Positions 51,161 to 60,003 of a stretch of DNA of 64,000 bases are shown piece after piece. The notes under the pieces were generated by a model that was not told the origin of the DNA, made no database searches, and worked only from the letters and a program-made list of their open reading frames with translations. Location of the stretch: contig NZ_AYYR01000014.1 of the NCBI RefSeq assembly GCF_001435975.1, positions 1-64,000 of the forward strand, given 5' to 3'. The DNA is from Secundilactobacillus collinoides DSM 20515 = JCM 1123 (lineage in GTDB: Bacteria; Bacillota; Bacilli; Lactobacillales; Lactobacillaceae). Positions within the stretch are counted from its first letter, which is position 1. Every line of letters starts with the position of its first letter. The position numbers were made by a program, and so were the translations under genes.

Positions 51161-51208
51161 TATAATAGAAAATAAATGAAAGGCTGGGATGCGAATCCCG
51201 GCCTTTTT
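51161..51208 (+). promoter_or_regulatory. Promoter with terminator immediately behind, before folC
   Basis: Extended -10 TGCTATAAT (51161-51166) would start transcription near 51173. A terminator begins six bases later: AAAGGCTGGGAT pairs with ATCCCGGCCTTT, loop GCGA, then T-run. It may simply end valS, or attenuate folC. Confidence 0.6.
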
Positions 51209-51273
51209 GCGAGGACGGGCGTCAGCTAGGCTGACAACTGTTAAGACTATGTAATAAGGCTGGGGATTGTGAC

Positions 51274-52590
51274 ATGATTAGCAATTACGATGATGCGTTG
51301 GCGTTCATTCATGGCCGAACGCAATTTAAAAAAAGCGACCATTTAGATCGAATGCGCTTATTTATGGCCAGACTTGGAAATCCGGAACGGCAACTTTCCG
51401 TTATTCACGTTGCCGGCACGAATGGAAAAGGATCGACCGTCGCGTTTTTACGAGATCTTTTGATGGCCACCGGCAAGACAGTGGGCACGTTTACGTCGCC
51501 ATTTTTGATGCGCTTTAACGAACGTATTAGTGTCGATGGCGTACCAATTCCGGATCAGGATCTCGTTGAGATGGTGAACCGGGTCAAGCCAGTGGTCGAT
51601 GACCTCGATCAGACGCTTGAAGAGGGCGGACCAACTGAATTTGAAATCATTACGGCGATGATGTTTTGCTACTTTAAAGACCGTGTCGACGTTGCCGTGG
51701 TTGAAGTTGGCATTGGCGGCATTCTTGATTCGACAAATGTGTTGACGCCGGAGGTTTCGGTCATTACCACGATCGGTTATGACCATATGAAGCTATTGGG
51801 ATCAACGTTGCCTGCGATAGCGGGGCAAAAGGCCGGGATCATCAAACACGGTAAACCGGTTGTAGTCGGTCGGATTCCTGAAGAGGCCTTAGCGGTGATC
51901 GAAAAGAAGGCTGTTGACGAGAAGAGCCCGATCTACCGGCTCGACCATGAGATTATCGTGAAGCCAAAACCGGACCGAAACTGGGAAGAAAGTTTTAAAT
52001 TTCAGTTTGACGGCTTCACGTTTGACACGGTCAAAATTCAATTGCTGGGACAGTATCAAATTGCAAATGCCAGTTGCGCCTTAGCTGCCTTTATGTTGTA
52101 TCAGGCTGCACATCACCAACCATGGGATCGTCATGAGACCTTAGCGGCACTTGCCAAAACAGTCTGGCCCGGCCGGTTTGAGCCCGTCAGTCAAGAGCCG
52201 CTGATCGTTTTGGATGGTGCGCATAATGAACCAGCGGTGACAGAGGTGCCACAGTTGCTGAAACAAAAATTCAGTGACCGTGAAATCTATATCGTGTTTG
52301 CTGTCTTGGCGGATAAGCAGTATGAAAAAATGTTGACGCTATTGCAGACGGTGCCGCACCACCATATTATTTTGACCACTTTTCAGGGGCCGGGCACGCG
52401 GCGTGCGGTCGACCCGGATGCGTTAAAGGCAAAGCATAATAGCGATGCACGCATTGACGTGGTCGATGAGTGGCAGTTGGCGATTGGAACCGCATTGAAA
52501 ACAATGTCCAGTGATGATTTGCTGTTGATAACGGGCTCGCTATACTTTATTTCGGATGTTCGTCATTTCTTTTTAGACGGTGATTCTTAG
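51274..52590 (+). CDS. folC: Folylpolyglutamate synthase / dihydrofolate synthase family
   Basis: Mur-ligase-like enzyme that adds glutamates to folates. P-loop AGTNGKGST (47-55), TSPFLMRFNERI and the VVEVGIGGILDSTN block are typical. 438 residues. Place after valS is conserved in Firmicutes. The ribosome site (GGGGATTGTG) is modest. Whether it also has dihydrofolate synthase activity cannot be told. Confidence 0.93.
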   Translation: MISNYDDALAFIHGRTQFKKSDHLDRMRLFMARLGNPERQLSVIHVAGTNGKGSTVAFLRDLLMATGKTVGTFTSPFLMRFNERISVDGVPIPDQDLVEMVNRVKPVVDDLDQTLEEGGPTEFEIITAMMFCYFKDRVDVAVVEVGIGGILDSTNVLTPEVSVITTIGYDHMKLLGSTLPAIAGQKAGIIKHGKPVVVGRIPEEALAVIEKKAVDEKSPIYRLDHEIIVKPKPDRNWEESFKFQFDGFTFDTVKIQLLGQYQIANASCALAAFMLYQAAHHQPWDRHETLAALAKTVWPGRFEPVSQEPLIVLDGAHNEPAVTEVPQLLKQKFSDREIYIVFAVLADKQYEKMLTLLQTVPHHHIILTTFQGPGTRRAVDPDALKAKHNSDARIDVVDEWQLAIGTALKTMSSDDLLLITGSLYFISDVRHFFLDGDS

Positions 52591-52740
52591 GATTCTCTTT
52601 GGGGTTGGCGGACAACAAATAGCGAGTGTGCTGATGGCAAATTCTGGTTGTATCGCCCGCTAATTATTAAAATCCGTTAAATTTGAAAGAAAAACTTGCC
52701 GAAAGCCCCAATAATTAGGTATGCTTTCAATGGCAAGTAG

Positions 52741-52768
52741 TTATTAAACAAAATAGGTATGGTATAAT
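52741..52768 (+). promoter_or_regulatory. mreB promoter
   Basis: TTATTA, 16 bases, TATAAT with extended -10 TG. Confidence 0.6.
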
Positions 52769-52834
52769 ACACCTAGCAAAATTTAAAATACATGTCAATC
52801 GTATGACTGTAGCCAAGTGAAGGGATGAAACATA

Positions 52835-53839
52835 GTGTTCAGATTAGGAACGAAAAATATTGGCATCGACCTTGGGACTGCAAATACGATTGTTTACGTT
52901 GACGGTAAGGGTATCGTTTTACGTGAACCATCAGTAGTTGCGAGAAACACCAAAACAGGTGAAATTGTCTCCGTCGGTGAAGACGCGCGAGCAATGATTG
53001 GGCGGACACCCGCTAGCATCGTTGCCATTCGCCCCATGAAAGACGGCGTTATTGCCGATTATGACACAACAGTTGCCATGATGAAGTACTTTATTGAAAA
53101 GACTTTGGGCAGCTCAAACGGCAAACCATACGTCATGGTTTGTGTACCAAGCGGGGTCACAGAAGTTGAAAAGCGCGCTGTGATCGATGCCACTCGGGTT
53201 GCCGGTGCGCGTGATGCGTACGTCATTGAAGAACCATTTGCAGCTGCCATTGGTGCTGGTTTGCCAGTGATGGATCCAACCGGGAGTATGGTGGTTGATA
53301 TTGGTGGCGGGACCACTGATGTTGCCACGATTTCCTTAGGTGGGATCGTTTCCAGCCGTTCGATTCGGATGGCTGGTGACAAGTTGGACGATGCCATTGT
53401 GGCTTACGTTCGACAACACTTTAACCTGTTGATCGGCGAACGTACTGCTGAACAGTTGAAGTGGGATATTGGTTCCGCTTCTCCAGAAGCTGTCAAGGAT
53501 GACGACGGTGCATCAATTCGCGGTCGTGACCTGATTACCGGCTTACCAAAGACAATTGAAGTTTCCGCTGCTGACATTGCTGAGGCAATTCACGAAGTTG
53601 TTGTTGAAATTATCTCTGCAATCAAAGAAACACTGGAAGAAACGTCCCCTGAAATTGCGGCCGACGTTATCGACCATGGGATTGTCCTCACTGGTGGTGG
53701 TGCGCTGTTGCGTAACCTGCCAGATGTCATTGCAGACGCTACTAAGGTGCCCGTATTCATTGCAAACGATCCTTTGGATTGTGTCGCAATCGGTACTGGT
53801 GAATCTCTTAAGAGCATCGACGTTATGAAAAAGAAATAA
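52835..53839 (+). CDS. mreB: Rod shape-determining protein MreB
   Basis: Actin-like ATPase that moves with the elongasome to give rod shape. Blocks [29 protein letters not shown] and [11 protein letters not shown]. 334 residues. GTG start behind GAAGGGATG. It heads the mreBCD-minCD cluster, but a hairpin and a 470-base gap separate it from mreC. The second actin homologue in this window is the Mbl-type gene at 21.9 kb. comC, maf and radC, found between folC and mreB in Bacillus, are absent. Confidence 0.95.
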   Translation: MFRLGTKNIGIDLGTANTIVYVDGKGIVLREPSVVARNTKTGEIVSVGEDARAMIGRTPASIVAIRPMKDGVIADYDTTVAMMKYFIEKTLGSSNGKPYVMVCVPSGVTEVEKRAVIDATRVAGARDAYVIEEPFAAAIGAGLPVMDPTGSMVVDIGGGTTDVATISLGGIVSSRSIRMAGDKLDDAIVAYVRQHFNLLIGERTAEQLKWDIGSASPEAVKDDDGASIRGRDLITGLPKTIEVSAADIAEAIHEVVVEIISAIKETLEETSPEIAADVIDHGIVLTGGGALLRNLPDVIADATKVPVFIANDPLDCVAIGTGESLKSIDVMKKK

Positions 53840-53845
53840 CATTTG

Positions 53846-53884
53846 GAGGCTGGGCAAAGATGATGACTTTTGCGCAGCCTTCTT
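53846..53884 (+). terminator. Probable mreB terminator
   Basis: GAGGCTGGGCAAAG pairs imperfectly with CTTTTGCGCAGCCTT around ATGATGA, followed by a short T-rich tail. Confidence 0.6.
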
Positions 53885-54003
53885 AGTTTGAACGGTGTCT
53901 CTTCTGATGTAGAAATTAGTGGGGCATTGTTTGGACTGGTATCAATCGGCAATTTTTCATTCTATATTGAGTGTGTGATTGGCCTTTTTCATCGTTTTTT
54001 ATG

Positions 54004-54296
54004 ATGCGTACCGTGTTTGGTGCGCATTGTGAGCTGCAGAATCTCGAACTGTGCGGTTGAATTGTGCGCGATACATAACGCGCATGGTGGACTGCAATCG
54101 CAGTATTTTATGTGGGCCGAAACGTGTTCCGGAAGACAGGGGGTTCTTGCTCTCAATTGGCTTCTTTTGCACGCAGAATTTTGCACTTTGTATAACGAGT
54201 GCAACGGGCCGCAATTGTTCTCATTTATGTAGCCGAAACGTGCGCCACAAACTTGGGGGTTCCCGCCTCTGACTGGTTTGCGCCGTACTCTATTAC
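54004..54296 (+). repeat. Diverged tandem units with hairpins ahead of mreC
   Basis: Two units of about 116 bp (from about 54060 and 54176) share a short hairpin (TGCGC/GCGCA; TTGCACT/AGTGCAA), a middle block, CGAAACGTG (54118 and 54234) and GGGGGTTC. A partial third hairpin (ATGCGTACC/GGTGCGCAT) precedes them. CGAAACGTGTTCCGGAAG and the final TACTCTA link it to the 125-bp repeat family. Confidence 0.7.
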
Positions 54297-54310
54297 CATG
54301 GAGGATAATC

Positions 54311-55174
54311 ATGAACAAATTCTTTTCAAACCGGCGATTAGTGATCGTTATTGTTTGTCTAATTGTCAGTTTTGGTTTAATGAGTGTTTCCGTTATGATT
54401 CGTGATAAGAAATCAACGCCGCCGCTTGTTCAGCAGTTTGGAAACGACGTTGTTGGTCTTGTTAACCGGGTCGTTGCTTGGCCTGTTAATGGTCTAAAAG
54501 GGTCCATTACAGGAGTTTCTGATTTACTGAACACCTATCAAGAAAATACCCGATTAAAGGGTCAGGTTCAGAAATTGGCACAAACACAGGTTCATGACCA
54601 AGCGGTTAGCCAAGAAAACAAGAAACTCAAAAAAGAATTAAAACTGACACACTCACTGACCGACTACGAATCTGTCAACGCCTCCGTCATTGCCCGGACC
54701 CCATCCTCATGGCAGGATCAGGTCATTATCGACAAGGGGAGTTCTGCTGGCATTAAGAAAAACATGCCCGTTCTTTCTGGTTCTGGCTTAGTGGGTCGTG
54801 TTTCTGAAGTTAACCGAACTAACAGTAAGGTTGAACTATTATCAAACAGCAGTGAATCTGCAAACCGTTTTGCCGTTTCAATCACTAATAAGAGTGGCGA
54901 GGTGATTAACGGGGTCATTACGGGGTATAATAATGGCAGTAACCGAATTGAAATGGGAAACGTCACTTCCAAAAAGAAAATTGAAAAGGGCGACAAGGTT
55001 GTCACGAGTGGTCTAGGCGGTGTTATGCCGGCTGGCCTGTACGTTGGGACGGTTACCACAACGGGTACCTCCGACTATGGGTTGTCTTCGAAGATCACAA
55101 TTAAGCCAGCGGCCGACATCTCTGATCTGAGTGTTGTGACCGTGGCTGTTCGTCAAGCCCAGTCGACTAACTAA
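54311..55174 (+). CDS. mreC: Rod shape-determining protein MreC
   Basis: Bitopic elongasome protein: one N-terminal helix (about 9-28), a coiled coil (about 75-115) and a beta-barrel domain outside the membrane. 287 residues. The ATG follows GGAGGATAATC; an in-frame start further up would run through the repeat region. mreD starts 11 bases after it. Confidence 0.94.
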   Translation: MNKFFSNRRLVIVIVCLIVSFGLMSVSVMIRDKKSTPPLVQQFGNDVVGLVNRVVAWPVNGLKGSITGVSDLLNTYQENTRLKGQVQKLAQTQVHDQAVSQENKKLKKELKLTHSLTDYESVNASVIARTPSSWQDQVIIDKGSSAGIKKNMPVLSGSGLVGRVSEVNRTNSKVELLSNSSESANRFAVSITNKSGEVINGVITGYNNGSNRIEMGNVTSKKKIEKGDKVVTSGLGGVMPAGLYVGTVTTTGTSDYGLSSKITIKPAADISDLSVVTVAVRQAQSTN

Positions 55175-55185
55175 GGGGGAAGACC

Positions 55186-55710
55186 ATGTTACGAGTGACA
55201 AGATTACGTTATGGTTTTCCAATCGGTTTGTTTTTATTTTTCTTCTTAGACGGTATTTTAGGGGAAGCCTTCCCCAAACAGCTTTTCCACTATCCATACG
55301 CTATGAGCAGTTACCTAGTAGTGCTTTGGCTAGTGTTTGCCGTATTCTTCGAAGACCCGATCAAGATTCCCTTGGGGGTCTGGGCAGCTGTCGCTGGCGG
55401 CCTCTTTGACCTTTATTACACTGGAATCTTTGGTATTTTTGTGTTTGTCTTTCCCATCGTTGTCATTTTGACAAGAGCGTGCTATCGTGCCTTTCCAGTG
55501 AACTTTTTAAGCGGCCTTCTGGTGTACTTCATTGATATTACCGTGGTCAGCGTTCTAAGTTACTTTGGAAACCTGTATGTGCACACGACTTCCGCATCGT
55601 TTACGGATCTCTTTGTGTACTCACTGGCACCAACACTAGCTTACAATTTAGCCGCCTATGTCATTTTGTACTTTCCAATTCAACGGTTGTATAACTACTT
55701 GAAGAGTTGA
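55186..55710 (+). CDS. mreD: Rod shape-determining protein MreD
   Basis: 174-residue integral membrane protein with five or six helices (about 8-25, 40-58, 63-80, 84-103, 106-128, 144-168), partner of MreC. Recognised from size, topology and position; sequence in this family is weakly conserved. GGGGGAAG before the ATG. Confidence 0.9.
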   Translation: MLRVTRLRYGFPIGLFLFFFLDGILGEAFPKQLFHYPYAMSSYLVVLWLVFAVFFEDPIKIPLGVWAAVAGGLFDLYYTGIFGIFVFVFPIVVILTRACYRAFPVNFLSGLLVYFIDITVVSVLSYFGNLYVHTTSASFTDLFVYSLAPTLAYNLAAYVILYFPIQRLYNYLKS

Positions 55711-55726
55711 AGTGAGGTTGTTAGAG

Positions 55727-56389
55727 ATGCAGTCAGTGGTTTTAAGAGGGAATCAGGATGGCTACCAACTGGTCTTGGATCAGTCGGCTGGCTTTGAAGA
55801 TATTAAATTAGAATTGCGGACGTTGTTGGATAAACTGGCAGCGGACGCGACCACCACGTCGACAATCAGTTTCGACGTGCTTACCGCCAATCGGTTGATG
55901 ACGCAGGATGAAAATCAAGCGTTATCGAAGATCATCAGTAGCTATGAACACTTTACGATCCATAAGATTATTGCTGATGTAATTACGATTGCCGATGCCA
56001 CAAGGTTAAAGGAACAGGATAATGTTCACCTTGTGACGCAGACGATTCGTAACGGTCAGACGCTCACCATGAAGGGCGACGTCCTATTTTTAGGTGTCAT
56101 CAATGAGGGCGGCCGGCTGTTGACCAGTGGGAATTTATTTATCATGGGCACGGTTTTAGGGATTGCTCAGGCCGGCTTTCCAAGCAACGAGGAAAAGGTG
56201 GTCATGGGCGAACTTGCGAAGGCACAACAGGTGCGGATCGGCGAACAGATCAGCATCGTCGAAGCGGATCAGCCCGAACCTGATTTCCAAACGGTTGCAT
56301 ACGTTAATGACTTACACGTTCTTGAGTACGGTAAATTAAGCGACTTAAAAACAATCAATCCGAAACTGTATCATCAAATTGGAGGCTAG
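55727..56389 (+). CDS. minC: Septum site-determining protein MinC
   Basis: Inhibitor of FtsZ assembly that is activated by MinD. The C-terminal beta-helix domain (about 105-205, KGDVLFLGVINEGGRLLTSG and MGTVLGIAQAG) is clear; the N-terminal domain is variable. 220 residues. I prefer the ATG behind GAAGTGAGG to an in-frame GTG 15 bases earlier. It shares its last bases with the minD ribosome site. Confidence 0.93.
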   Translation: MQSVVLRGNQDGYQLVLDQSAGFEDIKLELRTLLDKLAADATTTSTISFDVLTANRLMTQDENQALSKIISSYEHFTIHKIIADVITIADATRLKEQDNVHLVTQTIRNGQTLTMKGDVLFLGVINEGGRLLTSGNLFIMGTVLGIAQAGFPSNEEKVVMGELAKAQQVRIGEQISIVEADQPEPDFQTVAYVNDLHVLEYGKLSDLKTINPKLYHQIGG

Positions 56390-56394
56390 TGAAG

Positions 56395-57198
56395 ATGGGT
56401 AAATCAATCGTGATCACGTCTGGTAAAGGTGGCGTTGGGAAAACGACATCCAGTGCCAACATCGGGACTGCGCTTGCATTAATGGGAAAACGAGTCTGCT
56501 TAGTAGACTTGGATATTGGACTGCGGAACTTAGACGTTGTCCTTGGCCTTGATAACCGTATCATTTACGACATTGTGGATGTGGTTGAAGGGCGGGCAAA
56601 ACTTGCCCAAGCATTAGTCAAGGACAAGCGGTTTGACGACCTCCTGTATTTATTACCAGCCGCTCAAAATGCAGATAAGACTGCATTGAACGAAGAACAG
56701 GCAAAGGAAATCGTTGATGAACTGAAAAATGATTTTGACTATGTGATTCTTGACTGTCCAGCTGGTATCGAGCAAGGATTCTTGAATGCTGTGGCCGGAG
56801 CCGATACAGCAATCATTGTCACCACACCAGAAATTTCAGCTGTTCGGGATGCTGACCGGGTCGTTGGTCTGTTGGAGAAGAATCCATTGAAGGAAGAATC
56901 TCACTTATTGATCAACCGGATTCGAGGTCATATGATGGCCGAGGGTGATGTCATGGACATTGATGAGATTACCCACCACCTTGGCGTACCGTTATTGGGA
57001 ATCATTGTGGATGACGACGAAGTGATTGCAACGTCTAACCGTGGCGAGCCAGTTGTTCTTGAAACGGAGAACCCTGCTGGTCACGGTTATCGTGATATCG
57101 CGCGCCGGATCGAAGGCGAGACTGTGCCCTTGATGAAAATTCAAGGGACGAAACCAAGCTTTTGGTCACGCATTGGGCACTGGTTCCGACGCGGTTAA
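56395..57198 (+). CDS. minD: Septum site-determining protein MinD
   Basis: Membrane-binding ParA-like ATPase that brings MinC to the poles. Deviant Walker A GKGGVGKTTSSANI (10-23). The C-terminal amphipathic membrane-targeting helix is SFWSRIGHWFRRG. 267 residues from the ATG nine bases after GGAGG. No minE gene follows, as expected for rods that use DivIVA/MinJ-like polar positioning. Confidence 0.96.
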   Translation: MGKSIVITSGKGGVGKTTSSANIGTALALMGKRVCLVDLDIGLRNLDVVLGLDNRIIYDIVDVVEGRAKLAQALVKDKRFDDLLYLLPAAQNADKTALNEEQAKEIVDELKNDFDYVILDCPAGIEQGFLNAVAGADTAIIVTTPEISAVRDADRVVGLLEKNPLKEESHLLINRIRGHMMAEGDVMDIDEITHHLGVPLLGIIVDDDEVIATSNRGEPVVLETENPAGHGYRDIARRIEGETVPLMKIQGTKPSFWSRIGHWFRRG

Positions 57199-57212
57199 TT
57201 TTGCGGTTCCCC

Positions 57213-57240
57213 TTGACTCTGTGTGTCAATCCGTTATAAT
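57213..57240 (+). promoter_or_regulatory. Promoter of the amino-acid transporter leader
   Basis: TTGACT, 16 bases, TATAAT, 15 bases after minD. Confidence 0.8.
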
Positions 57241-57246
57241 GAGACG

Positions 57247-57519
57247 TAATTTAATAAATATGAACGTTGAGCAGATTAGTAGGTGCACGCTGACATTTAG
57301 AGAACCCTTGCTGGTGAAAATAGGGTGGTAAGCTGCATTGAATCACGTCTGTGAGTTGTTCCCCTGAACTTTGAGTAAGGGGATACCGGTAAGCTCGTTA
57401 TCGCTGAAGTTTATGAAATAAACTTATTGAGGTTCGTTGTGTGAGCAGCGAACGAAGATGAGGTGGCACAGCGAATAATTCGCCCTCTTGGAAATTTTGT
57501 TTCCGAGTGGGCTTTTTTT
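57247..57519 (+). promoter_or_regulatory. T-box leader, histidine specifier
   Basis: Stem I base CAGA (57272) with TCTG (57348), AGTA motif at 57278. The specifier in the place given by the Met and Val leaders of this window (GAAn-XXX-n-stem) is CAC (57344-57346), a histidine codon. T-box sequence AGGTGGCACAGCG at 57461, where CAGCG replaces CCGCG. A terminator follows: GCCCTCTTGGAAA against TTTCCGAGTGGGC plus T-run. Confidence 0.88.
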
Positions 57520-57738
57520 GTGGGCAGGCCGCGGTTCAAAGCAAAGGCTTGCAACCCGTGGGCTTACGGAACGCGAGTCAGCGTGGTCGCCATTCACAAA
57601 ACGAAATTTTGTGATGAGTTGCCATTGTGTCCTTCATAAACTTCATGAGGTCTGTCGTGTGAACGGCAGGCGAACTGAGGTGGCACCGCGATAGCATTCG
57701 TCCTCTTGAGCAGTTTTTTTGCTCAAGAGGACGTTTTT
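57520..57738 (+). promoter_or_regulatory. Second, partial T-box unit
   Basis: Resembles the 3' half of the preceding leader (ATAAACTT, TGAGGT, CGTGTGA). It carries a consensus T-box AGGTGGCACCGCG (57678) and its own terminator: CGTCCTCTTGAGCA against TGCTCAAGAGGACG with T-run. I do not find a regular stem I with AGTA motif and specifier; a TCACAAAA/TTTTGTGA hairpin stands in that region. Confidence 0.8.
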
Positions 57739-57771
57739 ATTTGACCGATTATTTTGAAGGGGGAAACATCT

Positions 57772-58416
57772 ATGTTACACTACTTTGCTGAAATCTTACC
57801 GTCACTGTTAAGCGGCGCGTGGATGACCATCCGGATTTTCTTATGGACCTTGATCATCTCTATTCCGCTTGGTGTCGTTGTCAGTTTGGGATTGCTTTCC
57901 AAATTTAGTCCGTTACGCTGGATCTTGAAGTTCTACGTTTGGCTCATGCGGGGCACACCACTGTTACTGCAATTAATTTTCGTTTTTTATGGGTTACCGA
58001 TTATTGGTGTGATCTTCCAGCGGTACGATGCCGCAATCTTTGCCTTTGCATTGAACTACACGGCCTACTTCGCAGAAATCTTCCGAGGCGGCTTTCAGGC
58101 AATTCCTAATGGGCAGTTTGAAAGTGCCCGGGTGCTGCGTTTAACCCGTTGGCAAACACTACGTAAAATCGTGATCCCACAAGTGGTCAAAATCGTGGTG
58201 CCATCGATTGGGAACGAAGTTGTCAACTTAGTCAAGGATTCCTCACTGGTCTACGTTATCGGGCTGGGTGATCTGTTACGGGCCGGCAACATTGCCAGTG
58301 CACGTGACGTTACGCTGTTGCCATTGGTTGCCGTTGGGATCATTTATCTGATATTGACTGGGATCTGCACTTACTTGTTGCGTCGGGTGGAACAACGCCT
58401 GAGCAAATGGGAATAG
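57772..58416 (+). CDS. Amino-acid ABC transporter permease
   Basis: 214-residue permease of the polar amino-acid uptake (HisM/GlnP) family, with about five membrane helices. Motifs MRGTPLLLQLIFVFYGLP and the coupling block SARVLRLTRWQTLRKIVIPQ are typical. ATG behind AAGGGGG. First gene after the His T-box pair; the leader suggests histidine as substrate, which is inference. Confidence 0.9.
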   Translation: MLHYFAEILPSLLSGAWMTIRIFLWTLIISIPLGVVVSLGLLSKFSPLRWILKFYVWLMRGTPLLLQLIFVFYGLPIIGVIFQRYDAAIFAFALNYTAYFAEIFRGGFQAIPNGQFESARVLRLTRWQTLRKIVIPQVVKIVVPSIGNEVVNLVKDSSLVYVIGLGDLLRAGNIASARDVTLLPLVAVGIIYLILTGICTYLLRRVEQRLSKWE

Positions 58417-58431
58417 ATTGGGGGAAATCAT

Positions 58432-59070
58432 ATGCTAGAACTAAAAGATATTACAAAACGGTTTGATAACCGAACAATTTTAAACAAGATGAGCTTCCAA
58501 GTCCCTGATGGTGAGATCTTAGCCATTGTTGGTCCTTCAGGAGCTGGGAAAACGACATTGCTGCGTTGCATTACCGGGCTGGAAACGGTCGACGGCGGTG
58601 ACTTTATCTTAGATGGCGAGAAATTCAATCCGGCCGCTAACCGGGATAACGATAAGGTGATTGGAGTTGTTTTCCAAGACTTTCAACTTTTCCCGAATCT
58701 AACCGTTATGGACAACGTCACTCTGGCGCCTGAACTTGCGCTGAAGATGAACAAGGCAGACGCTACCAAACGCGCCCAGGATCTTATCGATCAACTCTCA
58801 CTTTCCGGTAAGGAACAATTGTATCCGTTCCAGCTCTCCGGCGGGCAGAAACAACGGGTCGCCATTGTGCGTGCGCTTGCTATGAACCCGAAGATTCTCT
58901 GCTATGATGAACCTACGTCTGCCCTTGATCCTGATTTACGGCAGACAGTTGAACAGATTATCTTGAACTTAAAGAGTGAAAAAATGACCCAGATCGTCGT
59001 CACGCATGATATGCAATTTGCCAAAAACATTGCCGATCAAATTTTACGTGTTGAACCGATCGACGCTTAA
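58432..59070 (+). CDS. Amino-acid ABC transporter ATP-binding protein
   Basis: 212-residue ATPase of the GlnQ/HisP family. Walker A GPSGAGKTT, signature LSGGQKQRVAIVRAL, Walker B ILCYDEPTSALD. It is shorter than the usual 240 residues, ending soon after the H-loop (VTHDMQFAKNIADQI). It lies 15 bases after the permease and 19 before the binding protein. Confidence 0.92.
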   Translation: MLELKDITKRFDNRTILNKMSFQVPDGEILAIVGPSGAGKTTLLRCITGLETVDGGDFILDGEKFNPAANRDNDKVIGVVFQDFQLFPNLTVMDNVTLAPELALKMNKADATKRAQDLIDQLSLSGKEQLYPFQLSGGQKQRVAIVRALAMNPKILCYDEPTSALDPDLRQTVEQIILNLKSEKMTQIVVTHDMQFAKNIADQILRVEPIDA

Positions 59071-59089
59071 CGGAAGAGGGAGGACCTGC

Positions 59090-59929
59090 ATGAAAAAGAA
59101 ATTTTGGTTAGGCACGGTCATGCTGCTCTGCACCGTTTTGCTATCGGGTTGCGGCATCAGCATTGGTAAGCGTGCCAACCACGTTGATAACTGGAACCGC
59201 ATTGAAAAGCGCGGCTACGTCACCGTTGGTCTGGACGACACCTTCGTTCCCATGGGCTTTCGCGAGAAAAGCGGGAAACTGGTTGGGTACGATATCGACC
59301 TGGCTCGGGCGGTGTTCAAACTTTACGGTATCAAAGTCAGCTTTCAGTCGATCGATTGGAACATGAACGCGACTGAGTTAAATAACGGGACCATCGACTT
59401 GATTTGGAACGGGTATTCTAAGACCCCGCAACGGGAAAAGAAAGTGGCGTTTAGCGATACTTACCTGCTAAACGACCAAGAATTGGTCACGATGCGCAAG
59501 AGCAACATCAAGTCCTTCGCTGATATGAAGGGTAAGGTTGTCGGTGCTCAGACGGGGTCGTCCGGCGCCAACGATATCACTGAGTTTCCGAAGTTGCTGA
59601 AGAATAAGATCAGCGGCCAACCGGTGCTGTATGACTCCTTCACTAACGCCTTTATTGACTTAAAAGCGAACCGAATCCAGGGGCTCATCATTGACTCGAC
59701 ATACGCGGGGTACTACGTGAACCACGAATCCGATCCTAAGGCCTACCGCATCGTCCGCGGCAGTTTTCCAAAGGAAGCCTTTGGTGTCGGCATGCGGAAA
59801 TCTGATAAGACCATGCGGCGGAAAATTAACCGCGGGTTGAAAATCTTAGCCAAAAACGGCACACTTGAGAAAATTAACCATAAGTGGTTCGGTAATAATG
59901 CCGATTCACCGTTGCTTAAAAACAAGTAA
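59090..59929 (+). CDS. Amino-acid-binding lipoprotein
   Basis: 279-residue family 3 solute-binding lipoprotein. Signal peptide with lipobox LLSGC (C21). Blocks VGLDDTFVPMGFREKSGKLVGYDIDLA (in part) and NGTIDLIWNGYSKTPQREK match amino-acid-binding proteins. The ATG follows GGGAGGACCTGC; a longer frame would overlap the ATPase gene. Probable histidine or related ligand from the T-box specifier. Confidence 0.92.
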   Translation: MKKKFWLGTVMLLCTVLLSGCGISIGKRANHVDNWNRIEKRGYVTVGLDDTFVPMGFREKSGKLVGYDIDLARAVFKLYGIKVSFQSIDWNMNATELNNGTIDLIWNGYSKTPQREKKVAFSDTYLLNDQELVTMRKSNIKSFADMKGKVVGAQTGSSGANDITEFPKLLKNKISGQPVLYDSFTNAFIDLKANRIQGLIIDSTYAGYYVNHESDPKAYRIVRGSFPKEAFGVGMRKSDKTMRRKINRGLKILAKNGTLEKINHKWFGNNADSPLLKNK

Positions 59930-59941
59930 TTTAACGTGAAC

Positions 59942-60003
59942 GACCACCCTTAATTGCGATTATGGTAAGATAACCGTATCGCAGATTAGGGGTGGCTTTT
60001 TTT
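59942..60003 (+). terminator. Terminator overlapping the cls start region
   Basis: A stem of about 17 bp (CCACCCTTAATTGCGAT against ATCGCAGATTAGGGGTGG, two mismatches), extended at the tip by TATGGT/ACCGTA, then seven T. The right arm holds the AGGGG that would be the cls ribosome site. Confidence 0.85.

Noticed and set aside
53989-54318. Several overlapping frames of 68-109 codons on both strands before mreC
   Set aside because: They arise from the tandem hairpin units; no ribosome sites, and the frames contradict one another.
57488-57694. 68-codon frame within the second T-box unit
   Set aside because: It covers the terminator and T-box sequence, so it is regulatory RNA, not protein.
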